This document shows positions 24,013 to 33,409 of a DNA stretch of 64,000 bases, one piece after another. The position numbers and the translations under genes were made by a program. The notes under the pieces were generated by a model. That model worked only from the letters and a program-made list of their open reading frames with translations. It was not told the DNA's origin and searched no databases. Positions within the stretch are counted from its first letter, which is position 1. Each line of letters opens with the position of its first letter. Source of the DNA: Paenibacillus lactis (GTDB lineage Bacteria > Bacillota > Bacilli > Paenibacillales > Paenibacillaceae); assembly GCF_017873605.1 (NCBI RefSeq), contig NZ_JAGGKI010000004.1, positions 310,001-374,000 of the forward strand, read 5' to 3'.

Positions 24013-27000
24013 CTATTTCCCACCCCCTGTCATGGCGAGACGTCGGTAAGTCCGCTCGCGTTCAGTGTAAAGGATCTCGGCATCCGTTGGATCCTGCACC
24101 TCAACTCTTTCGATTGACATATCGATGTGATTGACCGTCTGCATGACCACGGGGTCAGATTTACTGGCCATCGGCGCTGCAGCCTGCCCGCTGACCAACT
24201 TCCAAAGCGTGTTTTGTTGTTCCGGGTTCAAGTACATCTCGCCAGCATGGGCGATTACCGGTACCGCCTCCCCGCGGCGTCCCTGCACAACTCCTCCATC
24301 TTTGAAAGTCTGCAGCTTGCCGGTATCCTTATTAATGCCGTACAACTTCCGGAGTTCCTCGTTTCGAGCTGTAAGACGCGCCATTTCCGCCGTATCCCCG
24401 CGCGCCTTGGCTGCGGCCCAGGCATCCTTATTCGCATTGTATTCCTGTAGGTCCAGTTCGGCCTGGCTCGTCTTACTTTGACCAGAAACCTCGGCCATCC
24501 GGGACAGTTTGGCATTATACTCCGAAACGAACTGATCGAGGTCTGCAAGGATCTGCTGGTTGGCTGATTCATTGGCACCGATCCGAAAATCCTTGATCGC
24601 ATTCTCGATAAATTGCACGTCATTCTGGTGATTCTCGAAAGCATTCTTCAGCGCTTCATATCGAGCCTCGGTTTCCTGCCTTTCGTCGTCGAAAGCTTTC
24701 TCCCGCTCGCCCTTCTCATCCACCAGCTTCTGTTTCTGGTCTTCCAAGTCTCGCTTGCGGAGCTCCCGGCTACGCTCTAGCTGCATCCGCTCGATTTCCT
24801 CGGTAATGTCAGCGAGCGCTTTTCTCCCCTCGGGGGATACAGCGGTGCTCAATTCCTGCTGACGGGCTAACTTCTTGGCAAGTTCAGTCTCATAGTCCTC
24901 GTCGACATTGAGCTCCTGCTCCTTTGCGATCAAGTCGTCGATTGCCTTAATCTTCTCATTCTGAGCATCGACATAGGCCTTCTTGCGCTTTTCGATCGCA
25001 TCTAGCTCGGCTCTCAATGAATCATCTAGACTTTTCTTTTGTGCATTGAAAAAGTCGTCCGTCTCTTTCTTGAGGTCCTGCATCAGCGCTTTTCGCGCCC
25101 TGTAAACTTCCTCATCTGCACGTTTGTACTCTTCCGAGTTTTTATTGTACCGATCTCGGACTCGAGTCCAAGCAGCCAGCTTCATCTGCTCGATCTCTTT
25201 TTCCGTTTTTCCGGCCTCTTCCATCCGACGCTCTTCCTTCGCGATCCATTCCTCCGAGTTAGCGAATTGGGCTTGCCAAAGCTCCTTCCGAGCGCGATAC
25301 AGCTCCTCATCAGCTTTCTTGTACTCTTCACTGCCCTTTTTATACCGGTCCCTAACCCGAGTCCACGAATCGACTTTCATCTGTGCAATCTGCACCTCGG
25401 TCTTATAGGAATCCTGCATGCGTCGTTCTTCTTTGCTAATCCATTCCGAGGAAGCCTCGTACTGTGCTTTGGCCAATTCTTTCCGGGCTCGATATAACTC
25501 CTCGTCGGCTGACTTATAAAACTCGCTGTCTTTCTTGTAGCGATCACGGACTTTCGTCCAGGTATCTACCTTCATCTGCGCAATTTGGACCTCGCTTTTA
25601 TACGATTCCTCCATCTTGCGCTCTTGGCGATCGATCCAAGTGGCCGACGCTTCATAATTCGACTTGGCGCTATCCTCCTGCAGGCGTTTCATCTGCAGGT
25701 TAAGCTCACGCTGATCCTCAATGGTTTCCTTCAAATGCTGTTTATGATTCGCTTGGATTTTCTTGAGGGCCTTGAGCTGCTGCTCGGCTGTCTGATCGTA
25801 AAATTCCGCGTTGTACCTTGCCGTGGCCATCGCCGCGTCAAAAGCAGCCTGACGTTGTTCCTTCGCAAGCTCGGCTGCTGACTTGCCTTCTTTCTCTTTC
25901 GATTTCTTCTCCTTCTTCTTTTTCTTTTTATCGTCATCGGCCTCTCCGCCGCCTCCATAATTCGGCGGTTTGTAGGCGAAAGCGTCCAGGTTTCCGGTGG
26001 TCAAATTATTCAGCGCCCGCTCAGCCTCCAGCTCAGCGTTAGCGTATTTATTTTGCTCCTCCGCCATCTTCGCTGCAGCCGCATTCGCTTGAGCTTGTAC
26101 GCCGGCGGCCACGATGCCCCCAAGCATCCCACCGACCCGAGTGAGAGAGCTCTTACCTTCGGTCATCCCAATATCCAGGGCTTTGCCAGAGATCGAACTC
26201 ATCACCCGGGCAAGAGCCTGGTAGTTCTTGATTTGCGCTTCGACAGCTGCCTTTTGAGCAGCAGCAGTCTCCTTCAGATTGGAGATCTGCGCCTTGGCGC
26301 TCTCAACGGAGGCCGATACGAGATTCTTCTCAATGTCGATCTGTTGAGAGACCAGATCCACATTGGTGATCCGGATCCTCCCCTCCTCATCCATAAGAGC
26401 ATGTAAGCCTGGATACTGTTTCTTCAGCGTGTTGGTGATCGCCACAAGCTCCTGTTTCTGAGCTTCGTCCACCTTCTGCACCGCATCCAGTTCCTTGTAA
26501 CGCTTCAGCGTTTTCTCCATCTCAAGAATTTTGCTGTTCTTGGCCGCAACATCCTGCATTTCTGCCTTGGCCATATCAAGAAGGGCCGGCGTTGATTTCT
26601 CTGCTTGTTCCCTCATTTTTTTAAGGGCCTCAGCGGCTTCTTCCGCATTGCTGAAATCCATATCTCGGAGCTGCTTGTCGATTTCCTCCAGCGCCTTCCT
26701 CGCCTCATTCATCTCTTTGATCGTTTCGGGAGGGATGCTGATTCGGGTTCCGGCAGCAACGTCTGTCGGCATCGCCTTTTGAGCTTCGTTCAGACGTTCC
26801 TGGGCTTTGGCCCGCTCTTCCAATAATGCATTCAGAGTCTCCGTATCGCTCTGTAATTTCTTTAAATCTTCCGCCGTTCGGTTGGCCGGGGATTCGGCGA
26901 GCTTCTTGTTCAGCTCTTCCTGGTTCTGCGCAAACGTCAAAACCGACTCCGCTGCCGCATCAGCAGCCATTTTATACGCCCCGACGCCGGCAGCGGCCAC

Positions 27001-28503
27001 TGACAATATCGTTACTACCCAGCCAATTGGCCCCATCGCGATGTTCATAGCTCGTAGCGCCGCCGTAACGGCCCCGATTGCGACCGTCAAGGTTCCCAAA
27101 ACCGTGACCAGACCCAATACTGTCACCGAACCTGCAGCGATGCCTGCAACCACCTCTTTGTTTGCCTCGGCCCAAGTCACAAATTCCTTGATCATCGGCG
27201 TAAGCTTCTGCATGATCTGTTCCAAAATCGGAAGAAATGCTTCACCAAGCTCCACACGAGCCATTTCGACCGTTTGACTAAAGGTAGCCTGCGTTCCTGT
27301 ATAACCGGTCATAGCCGAGTCCGCATTGCCGGCGAACATCGCCGATTCCTGCATAATGCCGTTGTAAGCCGCTTGGATCTTCTGCGCCTCGGTCAGCTTA
27401 GCCGCTGTTGTGCCAATGGATTTAGCATATCGGTCATACATCACGGACAGGTTCGTCGTAATGCCTGCCGCGTCGGTCAGATCGGAGTTCCCCATCTTAA
27501 TCCCCTGGGCAACCTGGCGGATCGCTTCGTCCCATGTCAGATGCGCTTCCCGGTTATATACGGCAGCGTCGGCGGTGGCGGTCATAATCTCCTTGGTTTG
27601 TTCTAGCGTTAATCCGGCAGTAAGATACGTCTTTACGGTATCCGCCATGGCTGTTCGGCTCAGGCCCCAGCGGTCCGACAGCTCCTCGGCCAGACCAATC
27701 GACTGCTCTGTATCGAGATTAAGCGACTTAGACACTTCTGTTAGGCCTTGGTAAGATTGTGCCAGCTTATGCGCCTCGTCAGACAATACCTTCATGGTCT
27801 GTGCGAGCTTCATAGTGGTCATGCCAGTTCCAAGGGATGTTAAGCCGGTTGCTAAACCGTCGAGCCCCCGCTGAGTCTCTTTCGCTTCACGGGTCGTTTC
27901 CTTCAGCTCCTGTTCAATCTTATCGATATGCTTGGCATCCAGGCCGATCATGCGAAGCTGCTCCCGGACCTGCTCTAATTGCTCCTCGAGCAATTCCGGA
28001 TTGGTGCTTTGGATGGCCTTATTGATCTTGTCGATCTGGCCAGAGCTAAGACCGATTTCTTTCAAGACCTGATTCAATCCCTCCAAGCCATCCCCGGCCT
28101 TCTGCGCCTGATCTTCAAGATCCCATATTTTCTGCGCAGTCTGGTCTGATTTTTGGGTCAGCTTCAATAGCGCCGCTTCCGTGCTCAGGATCTGCTCCTG
28201 CAGCTTGTTCTTCCGCTGTTCGTTAAACGTATTATCATACGATTCTTTGAGCTCGCTGAGCTTTTTCCGCTGGAGATCAATTTTGGCGTTGGTATTATCC
28301 AGTTCCGCCGTGAGCCGGGTGATTTGGTCCTTAGAAGAGCCGATCTTACTGAAAGCTGTGTCCATGCTTTTAATATCCGTCGCCGTCTTCTTCCCTTGAT
28401 CACCGAGCCCGGCAATCTCGTTTTTCACGGCTTTAATCTCGGCCTTGAGCCCCTGTGCTTCCGCGGTCATGCGAGCTCGCAGTTCTCCGATCTCCACAGC
28501 CAT
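24013..28503 (-). CDS. Tail tape measure protein
   Basis: A 1496-residue protein, the longest gene here. It has an N-terminal coiled coil (1-220), a TP901-1-type core domain (about 225-440), hydrophobic membrane-active segments (about 450-530) and a long charged coiled coil with three 65-residue repeats near residues 950-1145. Tape measure length sets tail length, so a tail of roughly 200 nm or more is expected from the known rule of thumb. It follows the frameshifted chaperone gene, the standard order. Confidence 0.93.
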   Translation of the reverse strand: MAVEIGELRARMTAEAQGLKAEIKAVKNEIAGLGDQGKKTATDIKSMDTAFSKIGSSKDQITRLTAELDNTNAKIDLQRKKLSELKESYDNTFNEQRKNKLQEQILSTEAALLKLTQKSDQTAQKIWDLEDQAQKAGDGLEGLNQVLKEIGLSSGQIDKINKAIQSTNPELLEEQLEQVREQLRMIGLDAKHIDKIEQELKETTREAKETQRGLDGLATGLTSLGTGMTTMKLAQTMKVLSDEAHKLAQSYQGLTEVSKSLNLDTEQSIGLAEELSDRWGLSRTAMADTVKTYLTAGLTLEQTKEIMTATADAAVYNREAHLTWDEAIRQVAQGIKMGNSDLTDAAGITTNLSVMYDRYAKSIGTTAAKLTEAQKIQAAYNGIMQESAMFAGNADSAMTGYTGTQATFSQTVEMARVELGEAFLPILEQIMQKLTPMIKEFVTWAEANKEVVAGIAAGSVTVLGLVTVLGTLTVAIGAVTAALRAMNIAMGPIGWVVTILSVAAAGVGAYKMAADAAAESVLTFAQNQEELNKKLAESPANRTAEDLKKLQSDTETLNALLEERAKAQERLNEAQKAMPTDVAAGTRISIPPETIKEMNEARKALEEIDKQLRDMDFSNAEEAAEALKKMREQAEKSTPALLDMAKAEMQDVAAKNSKILEMEKTLKRYKELDAVQKVDEAQKQELVAITNTLKKQYPGLHALMDEEGRIRITNVDLVSQQIDIEKNLVSASVESAKAQISNLKETAAAQKAAVEAQIKNYQALARVMSSISGKALDIGMTEGKSSLTRVGGMLGGIVAAGVQAQANAAAAKMAEEQNKYANAELEAERALNNLTTGNLDAFAYKPPNYGGGGEADDDKKKKKKEKKSKEKEGKSAAELAKEQRQAAFDAAMATARYNAEFYDQTAEQQLKALKKIQANHKQHLKETIEDQRELNLQMKRLQEDSAKSNYEASATWIDRQERKMEESYKSEVQIAQMKVDTWTKVRDRYKKDSEFYKSADEELYRARKELAKAQYEASSEWISKEERRMQDSYKTEVQIAQMKVDSWTRVRDRYKKGSEEYKKADEELYRARKELWQAQFANSEEWIAKEERRMEEAGKTEKEIEQMKLAAWTRVRDRYNKNSEEYKRADEEVYRARKALMQDLKKETDDFFNAQKKSLDDSLRAELDAIEKRKKAYVDAQNEKIKAIDDLIAKEQELNVDEDYETELAKKLARQQELSTAVSPEGRKALADITEEIERMQLERSRELRKRDLEDQKQKLVDEKGEREKAFDDERQETEARYEALKNAFENHQNDVQFIENAIKDFRIGANESANQQILADLDQFVSEYNAKLSRMAEVSGQSKTSQAELDLQEYNANKDAWAAAKARGDTAEMARLTARNEELRKLYGINKDTGKLQTFKDGGVVQGRRGEAVPVIAHAGEMYLNPEQQNTLWKLVSGQAAAPMASKSDPVVMQTVNHIDMSIERVEVQDPTDAEILYTERERTYRRLAMTGGGK
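25066..25650 (-). repeat. Three 65-codon tandem repeats in the tape measure gene
   Basis: Three in-frame units of 195 bases start at 25650, 25455 and 25260. Each begins near a WI dipeptide and contains the pattern KxEVQIAQMKVDxWTxVRDRYKK followed by SExYKxADEELYRARKEL. Units 1 and 2 are closest; unit 3 has drifted. Confidence 0.85.
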
Positions 28504-28504
28504 C

Positions 28505-29214
28505 CTACACGCCTCCCTTCATCCGCGCCAGCTGCGCTTGATATTGTTCCTCCGCCGATTTCGGCGACTCTGCCGGCGGCTTCGGCAGCATGCTGGTGAT
28601 CCGCTTAACGATCGTTTCCCTTGCCTTTTTGTCTACCAGATGAGGGTACGATACGATGTCTATCTGCATCAGCAGTTCTTCCGCCCGGGTCTGATCCTTC
28701 ATAATCAGCATCTTAGGAAGGTCGACGAAATAGTACTCGTTCTCGACCTCGTACTGGGTCTTTCCAAGCACCGCGCAGCAGCGCAAAACAAATTCATCGT
28801 AGGTTATTAAACGTCGGCCCGATCCATCCGCTTGACGATGCTCTGAATGAACTGCTGCGCTATCGGAGGAATCAGGCCGTTCAAGTTTTTTAGAGCTTCG
28901 TTCATGTCGTTCTTTTCCCAAGTCAGCCGGAGAAACTCCGTGCATTCCCCTAAGGCGGCATGCTCGTCCAGATACTCGAGGGGAAGATCACTGAGGAGCG
29001 AAGTCAATTCATAAATTTCATCTATGGTAACGTCCGCGGCGGCCACAATGAACACCGCTCGATCATTTTCAGGAGTCAGGAAAAGCTTAACGAGGTAATC
29101 GCCAATGGTACCAATATGGTCCGTCAGCTTCTTGAGTCGATTTCGGGTTAGCTTGGGGATCATAACCCGCTTGCTGCCAAGCATGACATGCTCTTTTTTT
29201 CCAAGGTTAAACAT
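28505..29214 (-). CDS. Tail assembly chaperone, frameshift product (gpGT-type)
   Basis: A -1 shift at the heptamer A AAA AAC (28885-28891) would join the first 110 codons of the frame starting at 29214 to the frame ending at 28505, giving 236 residues. The second part (EFVLRCCAVLGKTQYEVENE to RMKGGV) has no usable start codon of its own but is clearly protein-like, which supports frameshifting. This mirrors lambda G/GT, where the longer product recruits the tape measure. Confidence 0.8.
28807..29214 (-). CDS. Tail assembly chaperone, short product (gpG-type)
   Basis: A 135-residue protein located between the major tail protein and the tape measure, beginning MFNLGKKEHVMLGSKRVMIPK. Such proteins coat the tape measure during tail assembly and are not in the virion. 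The frame contains the slippery site near its end; most ribosomes should stop at 28807. Confidence 0.85.
   Translation of the reverse strand: MFNLGKKEHVMLGSKRVMIPKLTRNRLKKLTDHIGTIGDYLVKLFLTPENDRAVFIVAAADVTIDEIYELTSLLSDLPLEYLDEHAALGECTEFLRLTWEKNDMNEALKNLNGLIPPIAQQFIQSIVKRMDRADV
28885..28891 (-). other. Programmed -1 frameshift site A AAA AAC
   Basis: In the zero frame the codons are CTA AAA AAC, so the heptamer A AAA AAC is correctly phased for a -1 slip of two tRNAs. The overlap between the two frames is open on both sides of it (28807 to 28945). It is one of the most efficient known slippery sequences. Confidence 0.8.
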
Positions 29215-29243
29215 CCTTGATCATTCCTCTCTCAGGAAATAAG

Positions 29244-29279
29244 AAAAAAGGAGAAGGCCTGATGATCAGCCCCCTCCTT
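29244..29279 (-). terminator. Attenuator-type hairpin between major tail protein and chaperone genes
   Basis: Stem AAGGAG/CTCCTT (29248-29253 and 29274-29279) with further pairing inside, followed by six T residues on the minus strand. It would let the abundant tail protein be made in excess over the chaperones downstream. Confidence 0.75.
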
Positions 29280-29292
29280 GCGTAAGAATCGA

Positions 29293-29844
29293 TTATGCCG
29301 TTGCTGTAATGTCGCCCCATGTATAGAGCAGACCTTTCGGCGTTGCCGTAAGCGACGGGTAAGCCATTGCCGAAACGGTCAAGCGCAGGTTGTTGTCCAG
29401 GACAAAGGCCGCGTTCATGTCGAATTTAATGCCAACAGATTCAATATAAATATACCGTGCTGGATCCAAAACCCCCTGCGGCTTGATCACGGCGCGGCGA
29501 CGAGGAAGTTCCTTGCCCGCTAATCCGGTGACCTGGTACTTAACCTTATCCGGATCGGTAGCGTCAACAACCTTCGAAGAGTTGGGGTTGTATTTGATGA
29601 CTTTTTCGAAGTCCATGTCTGGCGTCTCAAAGTCAATGGACCCGGTCGTTCCCGTCGAAATAGATTTGACCGGAGCCGTACCAGTCTGGTCCGTGGTCGG
29701 CTCGAAATAGGTTGTCGTCGTGGCGAACGTGATGCCGCCTTGGGTCAAATCGATGACGATGCCGTCGGGTTCAAGCAAGCCGTCTTCGCCCACGCCCCAT
29801 TCGAAAATACCAGGGCCTGCGTAAATCTGATTTACATCACTCAT
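29293..29844 (-). CDS. Major tail tube protein
   Basis: A 183-residue beta-rich protein (YAGPGIFEWGVGEDG, TTTTYFEPTTDQTG, GSIDFETPDMDFEK) in the position and size range of siphovirus major tail proteins, just before the tail chaperones. It polymerises into the tail tube. Strong ribosome site, and followed by a partial terminator, as expected for a very abundant product. Confidence 0.85.
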   Translation of the reverse strand: MSDVNQIYAGPGIFEWGVGEDGLLEPDGIVIDLTQGGITFATTTTYFEPTTDQTGTAPVKSISTGTTGSIDFETPDMDFEKVIKYNPNSSKVVDATDPDKVKYQVTGLAGKELPRRRAVIKPQGVLDPARYIYIESVGIKFDMNAAFVLDNNLRLTVSAMAYPSLTATPKGLLYTWGDITATA

Positions 29845-29846
29845 GG

Positions 29847-30254
29847 TTATTGTTCCTCCTTAACATAAAATACAAAATTGGTTGAATACATCGGCCGGTC
29901 CTGGTCGTCGAGTCCGATCGGTATCGGACTCGACTGAACGGCTGTACTGGAATAGACATGCGCGTTACCGGCCATGTAATTGCTCCGTCGATGCAGCAGC
30001 TTGATCAGCTGCTTGGCAAGCGACTCTGCGCCCGCCATGTTTTCCGGCAACGCTTTGTACGACTTTCCCTTCACAATAATCTGAAAGGTCGGCCGCTCGG
30101 TTGGTACATACTCATGCGGAGCGTAGCCTCCGGTACCGAAAATGAACAGGCAGGGAAGTTTGGTTTCGGGCAGTTCTGCCGGAATGAAGTTAGGGTCCGG
30201 AAATACGGAAAAACCGGCATCTGTCAGATACGTAATCAAGTCATTTGCGAGCAT
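29847..30254 (-). CDS. Tail terminator / tail completion protein
   Basis: A 135-residue protein (LANDLITYLTDAGFSVFPD, PTFQIIVKGKSYKALPEN) with the pattern of phage 'minor capsid' tail-terminator proteins, which cap the tube and join it to the head. It lies between the gp10-like protein and the major tail protein, the usual order. Confidence 0.75.
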   Translation of the reverse strand: MLANDLITYLTDAGFSVFPDPNFIPAELPETKLPCLFIFGTGGYAPHEYVPTERPTFQIIVKGKSYKALPENMAGAESLAKQLIKLLHRRSNYMAGNAHVYSSTAVQSSPIPIGLDDQDRPMYSTNFVFYVKEEQ

Positions 30255-30256
30255 GT

Positions 30257-30709
30257 TTATTCACCCTCCAGGACGCTCTTCAGCTCCTGCAGAATGATGT
30301 CTTCATTCATCTTCAGGGCGTTCTCCAGGAACTTCTTCCCCGGCATATAGCCTCCATGAGACGGTTTGCTCCTTGTCTTCTCGCCAGGCGTCATTTCCAC
30401 GACCGTTCCACTCTTCGTGCGACGGAAGCCTTCATGCTGGACCACAGCGTATCCATCGACTTCAGGGCTTGTCCCCATGTCAATGTACATCCCCGTAATC
30501 GCTCGCTTGACCTCACCTATGACGAGAGCAGCCTCTAGATCGCCTTCATCGATCGGGGCCAGTCGCTTCGCATCATGGATTACTTTTAAGGCCAGTCGGG
30601 TCAGCACGGTCTCCAAGCGGCGATCCAAATCGTCCTCCATCCTCTCCAACCGATCGACCATTGCCTCAATCCCCTCGAGGCTGAAGCTAAACAAGTTATG
30701 GTCGGCCAT
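30257..30709 (-). CDS. HK97 gp10-like head-tail connector protein
   Basis: A 150-residue protein with the gp10 signature: ALKVIHDAKRLAPIDEGDLE followed by YAVVQHEGF and GYMPGKKFLENAL. I choose the ATG at 30709 with AAGGTGA upstream; a TTG two codons earlier is possible. It overlaps the upstream gene by 14 bases, indicating coupling. Confidence 0.85.
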   Translation of the reverse strand: MADHNLFSFSLEGIEAMVDRLERMEDDLDRRLETVLTRLALKVIHDAKRLAPIDEGDLEAALVIGEVKRAITGMYIDMGTSPEVDGYAVVQHEGFRRTKSGTVVEMTPGEKTRSKPSHGGYMPGKKFLENALKMNEDIILQELKSVLEGE

Positions 30710-31022
30710 AAACAATCACCTTCTTCACGTCGTCGGTACCGAGATACTTCCTGACTTCAAAATGAGCGACATCGCAGCGGATCTTCATGCCGAGTTCATT
30801 CTCATATTCAAAATAATCGTCGAAGGTGACGGCTTGCGGGCCTTCCAGATGGATCTCGTATCCGATCATAATCTCCTCGCCGCGGGCATTCCGGATCAAA
30901 CGCTGCTCCTCGACCACCTTCGCCGCCTTGACGGCACTGGTAGGCGGCTGCGGCCTTCCCCAGTCGTCTTTACCTCCAACGTGCCAATGCGTCACCGTAG
31001 CCGGGTATCCAAACAGGCTCAT
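30696..31022 (-). CDS. Head closure / head-tail joining protein
   Basis: A 108-residue beta-rich protein (DWGRPQPPTSAVKAAKVVEE, FEYENELGMKIRCDV) in the slot of head-tail stopper proteins. Its ATG overlaps the previous stop by 4 bases. Assigned mainly by position and size. Confidence 0.65.
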   Translation of the reverse strand: MSLFGYPATVTHWHVGGKDDWGRPQPPTSAVKAAKVVEEQRLIRNARGEEIMIGYEIHLEGPQAVTFDDYFEYENELGMKIRCDVAHFEVRKYLGTDDVKKVIVYGRP

Positions 31023-31408
31023 ATCAAGACACCGCCATACTGCCGCTGCGCCGCTTCTTCGGCTGCCTCCTCGGCCAGTTCGTCTGCGGTAGGCCCGAGC
31101 AAGGCGCGAACGTCTGGGGCAACGTCAGGACGCTCACCATCCTTGTAGCTGATCGACTCACCATTATCCGTCACCGTCTTGACGTTATGCTTCTGGTACT
31201 TGAGCGCTGGGTCGATCCCCTGCAGCTCCCATACCGTTTGAAATGCAACGATCGAAACGGCCATCGGAGTAATGTCAGGGTACCAGCGAGCCAGTTTCCG
31301 CTCAGCCTGGACGAGAGCGACGGCCTGCTTCTTCTCCGTGGCACGATCCCAAGCGTCCGTGTCCAGCATATTGGCCGAGATCCAAGCGCCCACCTCTTGA
31401 GGATCCAT
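31019..31408 (-). CDS. Head-tail adaptor protein
   Basis: A 129-residue helical protein (MDPQEVGAWISANMLDTDAW, QAVALVQAERKLARWYPD) followed by an acidic Ala/Glu-rich tail. Position after the capsid and before the stopper fits the gp6/gp15-type adaptor ring. The ATG at 31408 has AGTAGGTGA upstream; a GTG at 31417 is an alternative. Confidence 0.65.
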   Translation of the reverse strand: MDPQEVGAWISANMLDTDAWDRATEKKQAVALVQAERKLARWYPDITPMAVSIVAFQTVWELQGIDPALKYQKHNVKTVTDNGESISYKDGERPDVAPDVRALLGPTADELAEEAAEEAAQRQYGGVLI

Positions 31409-31417
31409 ACCTATCAC

Positions 31418-31795
31418 CTACTTCTGTTCGGCTGCTTCGATTTCTTTGCCGAGCGTCACAGCATCCTTTTCATAAGCATCCGCGATACCAAGTTCAAACG
31501 CTTTTTCCTGCAGTTCCTTGAGCTTGCGCTCAGCCTCCTTCTCGGCGATGCCTTCTTTCAGCTTGGCCTCACCAAGACGGCCGGCGTTTTGTACGCCCAG
31601 CTCCTTCGCCCTTTCCCTGAGCTCGTGCAATTCCGTATCGTGTTCGTCCGGTTGCGCTTCGATTTCCACTGCAGCATCGGCTGCAATTACTTCTTTCGCC
31701 ACCTCTTCATCCACCTTACGCAATACTTCTCCGGGATTTCGCCACCTGCCGCTGTATTTGACGACACCCGTCAGTTTGATATCCAATTCGATCAT
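31418..31795 (-). CDS. Phage protein with two LEM/HeH-like helical repeats
   Basis: A 125-residue acidic protein. After a beta strand pair (DIKLTGVVKYSGRWRNPGEV) come two similar segments, LHELRERAKELGVQNAGRLGE and LKELQEKAFELGIADAYEKD, resembling the small HeH/LEM or Rho-N type DNA-binding fold. It lies directly after the major capsid gene, where such small proteins are common. Function unknown. Confidence 0.6.
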   Translation of the reverse strand: MIELDIKLTGVVKYSGRWRNPGEVLRKVDEEVAKEVIAADAAVEIEAQPDEHDTELHELRERAKELGVQNAGRLGEAKLKEGIAEKEAERKLKELQEKAFELGIADAYEKDAVTLGKEIEAAEQK

Positions 31796-31822
31796 CCTTT
31801 CACTTTTGTTTGGGAATAAGGA

Positions 31823-31847
31823 AAGGAGCCCTTCAAAAGAGCTCCTT
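31823..31847 (-). terminator. Terminator-like hairpin at the end of the capsid gene
   Basis: Arms AAGGAGC/GCTCCTT (31823-31829 and 31841-31847) overlap the capsid stop codon. The minus-strand tail is TTTCC, so read-through is likely and the hairpin may mainly reduce downstream transcription. Confidence 0.55.
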
Positions 31848-32985
31848 AATATACTGTTGCCGAAACTACACTATCTGCCCAGGCGAATGCCGGGAAGGAT
31901 AAGGCAACGCCAGCAGTACGCAGGCGGATCGGGTTCTTGGTGATATCACGGAATACGTAGATACCCATATCTCCCGTCTGAACAGGTTCAATCTCGGACA
32001 TCATTTCCTCAGTTGTTTTAGCCCACAAATAGTTACCTAGTGGACCGTCAGGAAGCAGCACGAAACGGTTTTGCGGCATCATTCGCACGGTTGTAAAGCT
32101 GAGCTTTCCATTTGTAAGTTTTCGGTCTTCCGTGCGGGCTTGAGTGTCATAGGCGACTAATGCCGGAAATTCGAGCTCATCAAACACCGATTGTAATTGT
32201 GCTCGAGTAAGCTCTGGCGGACGTGCATTTCCGCTAGGGTTGCCGTGATAATGTTGTCGGATCGAAAGGTTACGTCGCAACAGTGTAATAACCTTTTTGC
32301 TTGTCATAGCCCGTTTAAGCGCAATACCCATATCAGCCCAAGCATCAATCCATTCTTGAATGTCGTCCAGCGGCTTCGAGTTTTCAATGTCATCCCACTT
32401 GTCCGTGCCAGTGAGCACCGGCTTTTGTGCAGGAGTATACCCGTAATCGACTACGACCCGGACATTATCCTCGACGTAATTGACACCACCGCTCCAGACG
32501 CTGGTCATAGCAATCCATTCCTTCCGAGCTTGGATGGCATCCACAGCGTACTGCGCGTCATTCAATTGCTCCTGTCGTAGCTTATTACGCTCCGCGTCCC
32601 GCAGACCATAACTCTGCGAGGCCTGAAGCGCCATCCGGACCAACTTCTCGTCCATATAACGACCGCGCTGAATTTTAGGAATGGTCACCCGACTTCCAGT
32701 CAGGCCTTCACGAGAACCGTATTCAACTTCGGTACCCAGCTCAGCGATTTGTGCCATAACGGGCAACTTTGATCCACTGTCCTTAATAATGTCAACCGTC
32801 AATTCGTCAGTTTCCTGTGGTGGGAACAACACAGGGTGGAGATACTCGTTAGACACCTCGAGGTTCCGGGAATAAACGAGCAGGTCTTCCCCGGTCAAAG
32901 CCTCATCCAGTGTCAGATCGATCGGATCATAGCCAGCAAAGGTCTGCAGATCCAGTTTGTAACGCAATTTATACGACTTAATCAT
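31846..32985 (-). CDS. Major capsid protein
   Basis: A 379-residue protein of the phage capsid family (GYDPIDLTLDEALTGEDLL, VTIPKIQRGRYMDEKLVRM, FVLLPDGPLGNYLW). It assembles the head shell after the scaffold. I start at the ATG at 32985; the open frame to 33060 adds residues that do not look like capsid. The N-terminus LRYKLDLQTFAG resembles the LQLFA motif at the start of the scaffold protein. Confidence 0.88.
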   Translation of the reverse strand: MIKSYKLRYKLDLQTFAGYDPIDLTLDEALTGEDLLVYSRNLEVSNEYLHPVLFPPQETDELTVDIIKDSGSKLPVMAQIAELGTEVEYGSREGLTGSRVTIPKIQRGRYMDEKLVRMALQASQSYGLRDAERNKLRQEQLNDAQYAVDAIQARKEWIAMTSVWSGGVNYVEDNVRVVVDYGYTPAQKPVLTGTDKWDDIENSKPLDDIQEWIDAWADMGIALKRAMTSKKVITLLRRNLSIRQHYHGNPSGNARPPELTRAQLQSVFDELEFPALVAYDTQARTEDRKLTNGKLSFTTVRMMPQNRFVLLPDGPLGNYLWAKTTEEMMSEIEPVQTGDMGIYVFRDITKNPIRLRTAGVALSFPAFAWADSVVSATVY

Positions 32986-33016
32986 ATATATGTTCAATCC
33001 TTTCCGTGTTTGGATA

Positions 33017-33394
33017 TTAGGCAAAGACGATATGCGGCATCTTCTGGCGCAGCGTGTCATCTACAGTGACCGGGATGCGGTCTGCGATTACCTTTGCCAC
33101 CTCGTACCCGCCAACAACATGATCGCCGTCTTTGACGTTGACCGTACGCTTCAGGATGACGGTTGGGTTCTCGCTGCCATTGGTGCCTGCAGGATCGTAA
33201 GGCACAAACTTCCCGGAGGCGGCGAGCTTCGCCATCGGCATACCTTTCTTGATGATCTTGTCACCATTAGCATCCGCAGTAACGGCTGCCGAATCAATCG
33301 TGATCCCGTTGGTCACCTCACGGACCACTTCAAAGGATGCCAGAATTTCGTACTCGTCCTGGACAGTAACGCGCGGTCTTGGTTGCAATCTCAT
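33017..33394 (-). CDS. Head decoration protein
   Basis: A 125-residue beta-rich protein with the pattern of lambda gpD-like decoration proteins (KKGMPMAKLAASGKFVPYD, ILKRTVNVKDGDHVVGGYEV). It lies between scaffold and capsid genes, the usual place. It probably stabilises expanded heads. Confidence 0.75.
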   Translation of the reverse strand: MRLQPRPRVTVQDEYEILASFEVVREVTNGITIDSAAVTADANGDKIIKKGMPMAKLAASGKFVPYDPAGTNGSENPTVILKRTVNVKDGDHVVGGYEVAKVIADRIPVTVDDTLRQKMPHIVFA

Positions 33395-33409
33395 ATTGAT
33401 AGTCCCTCC

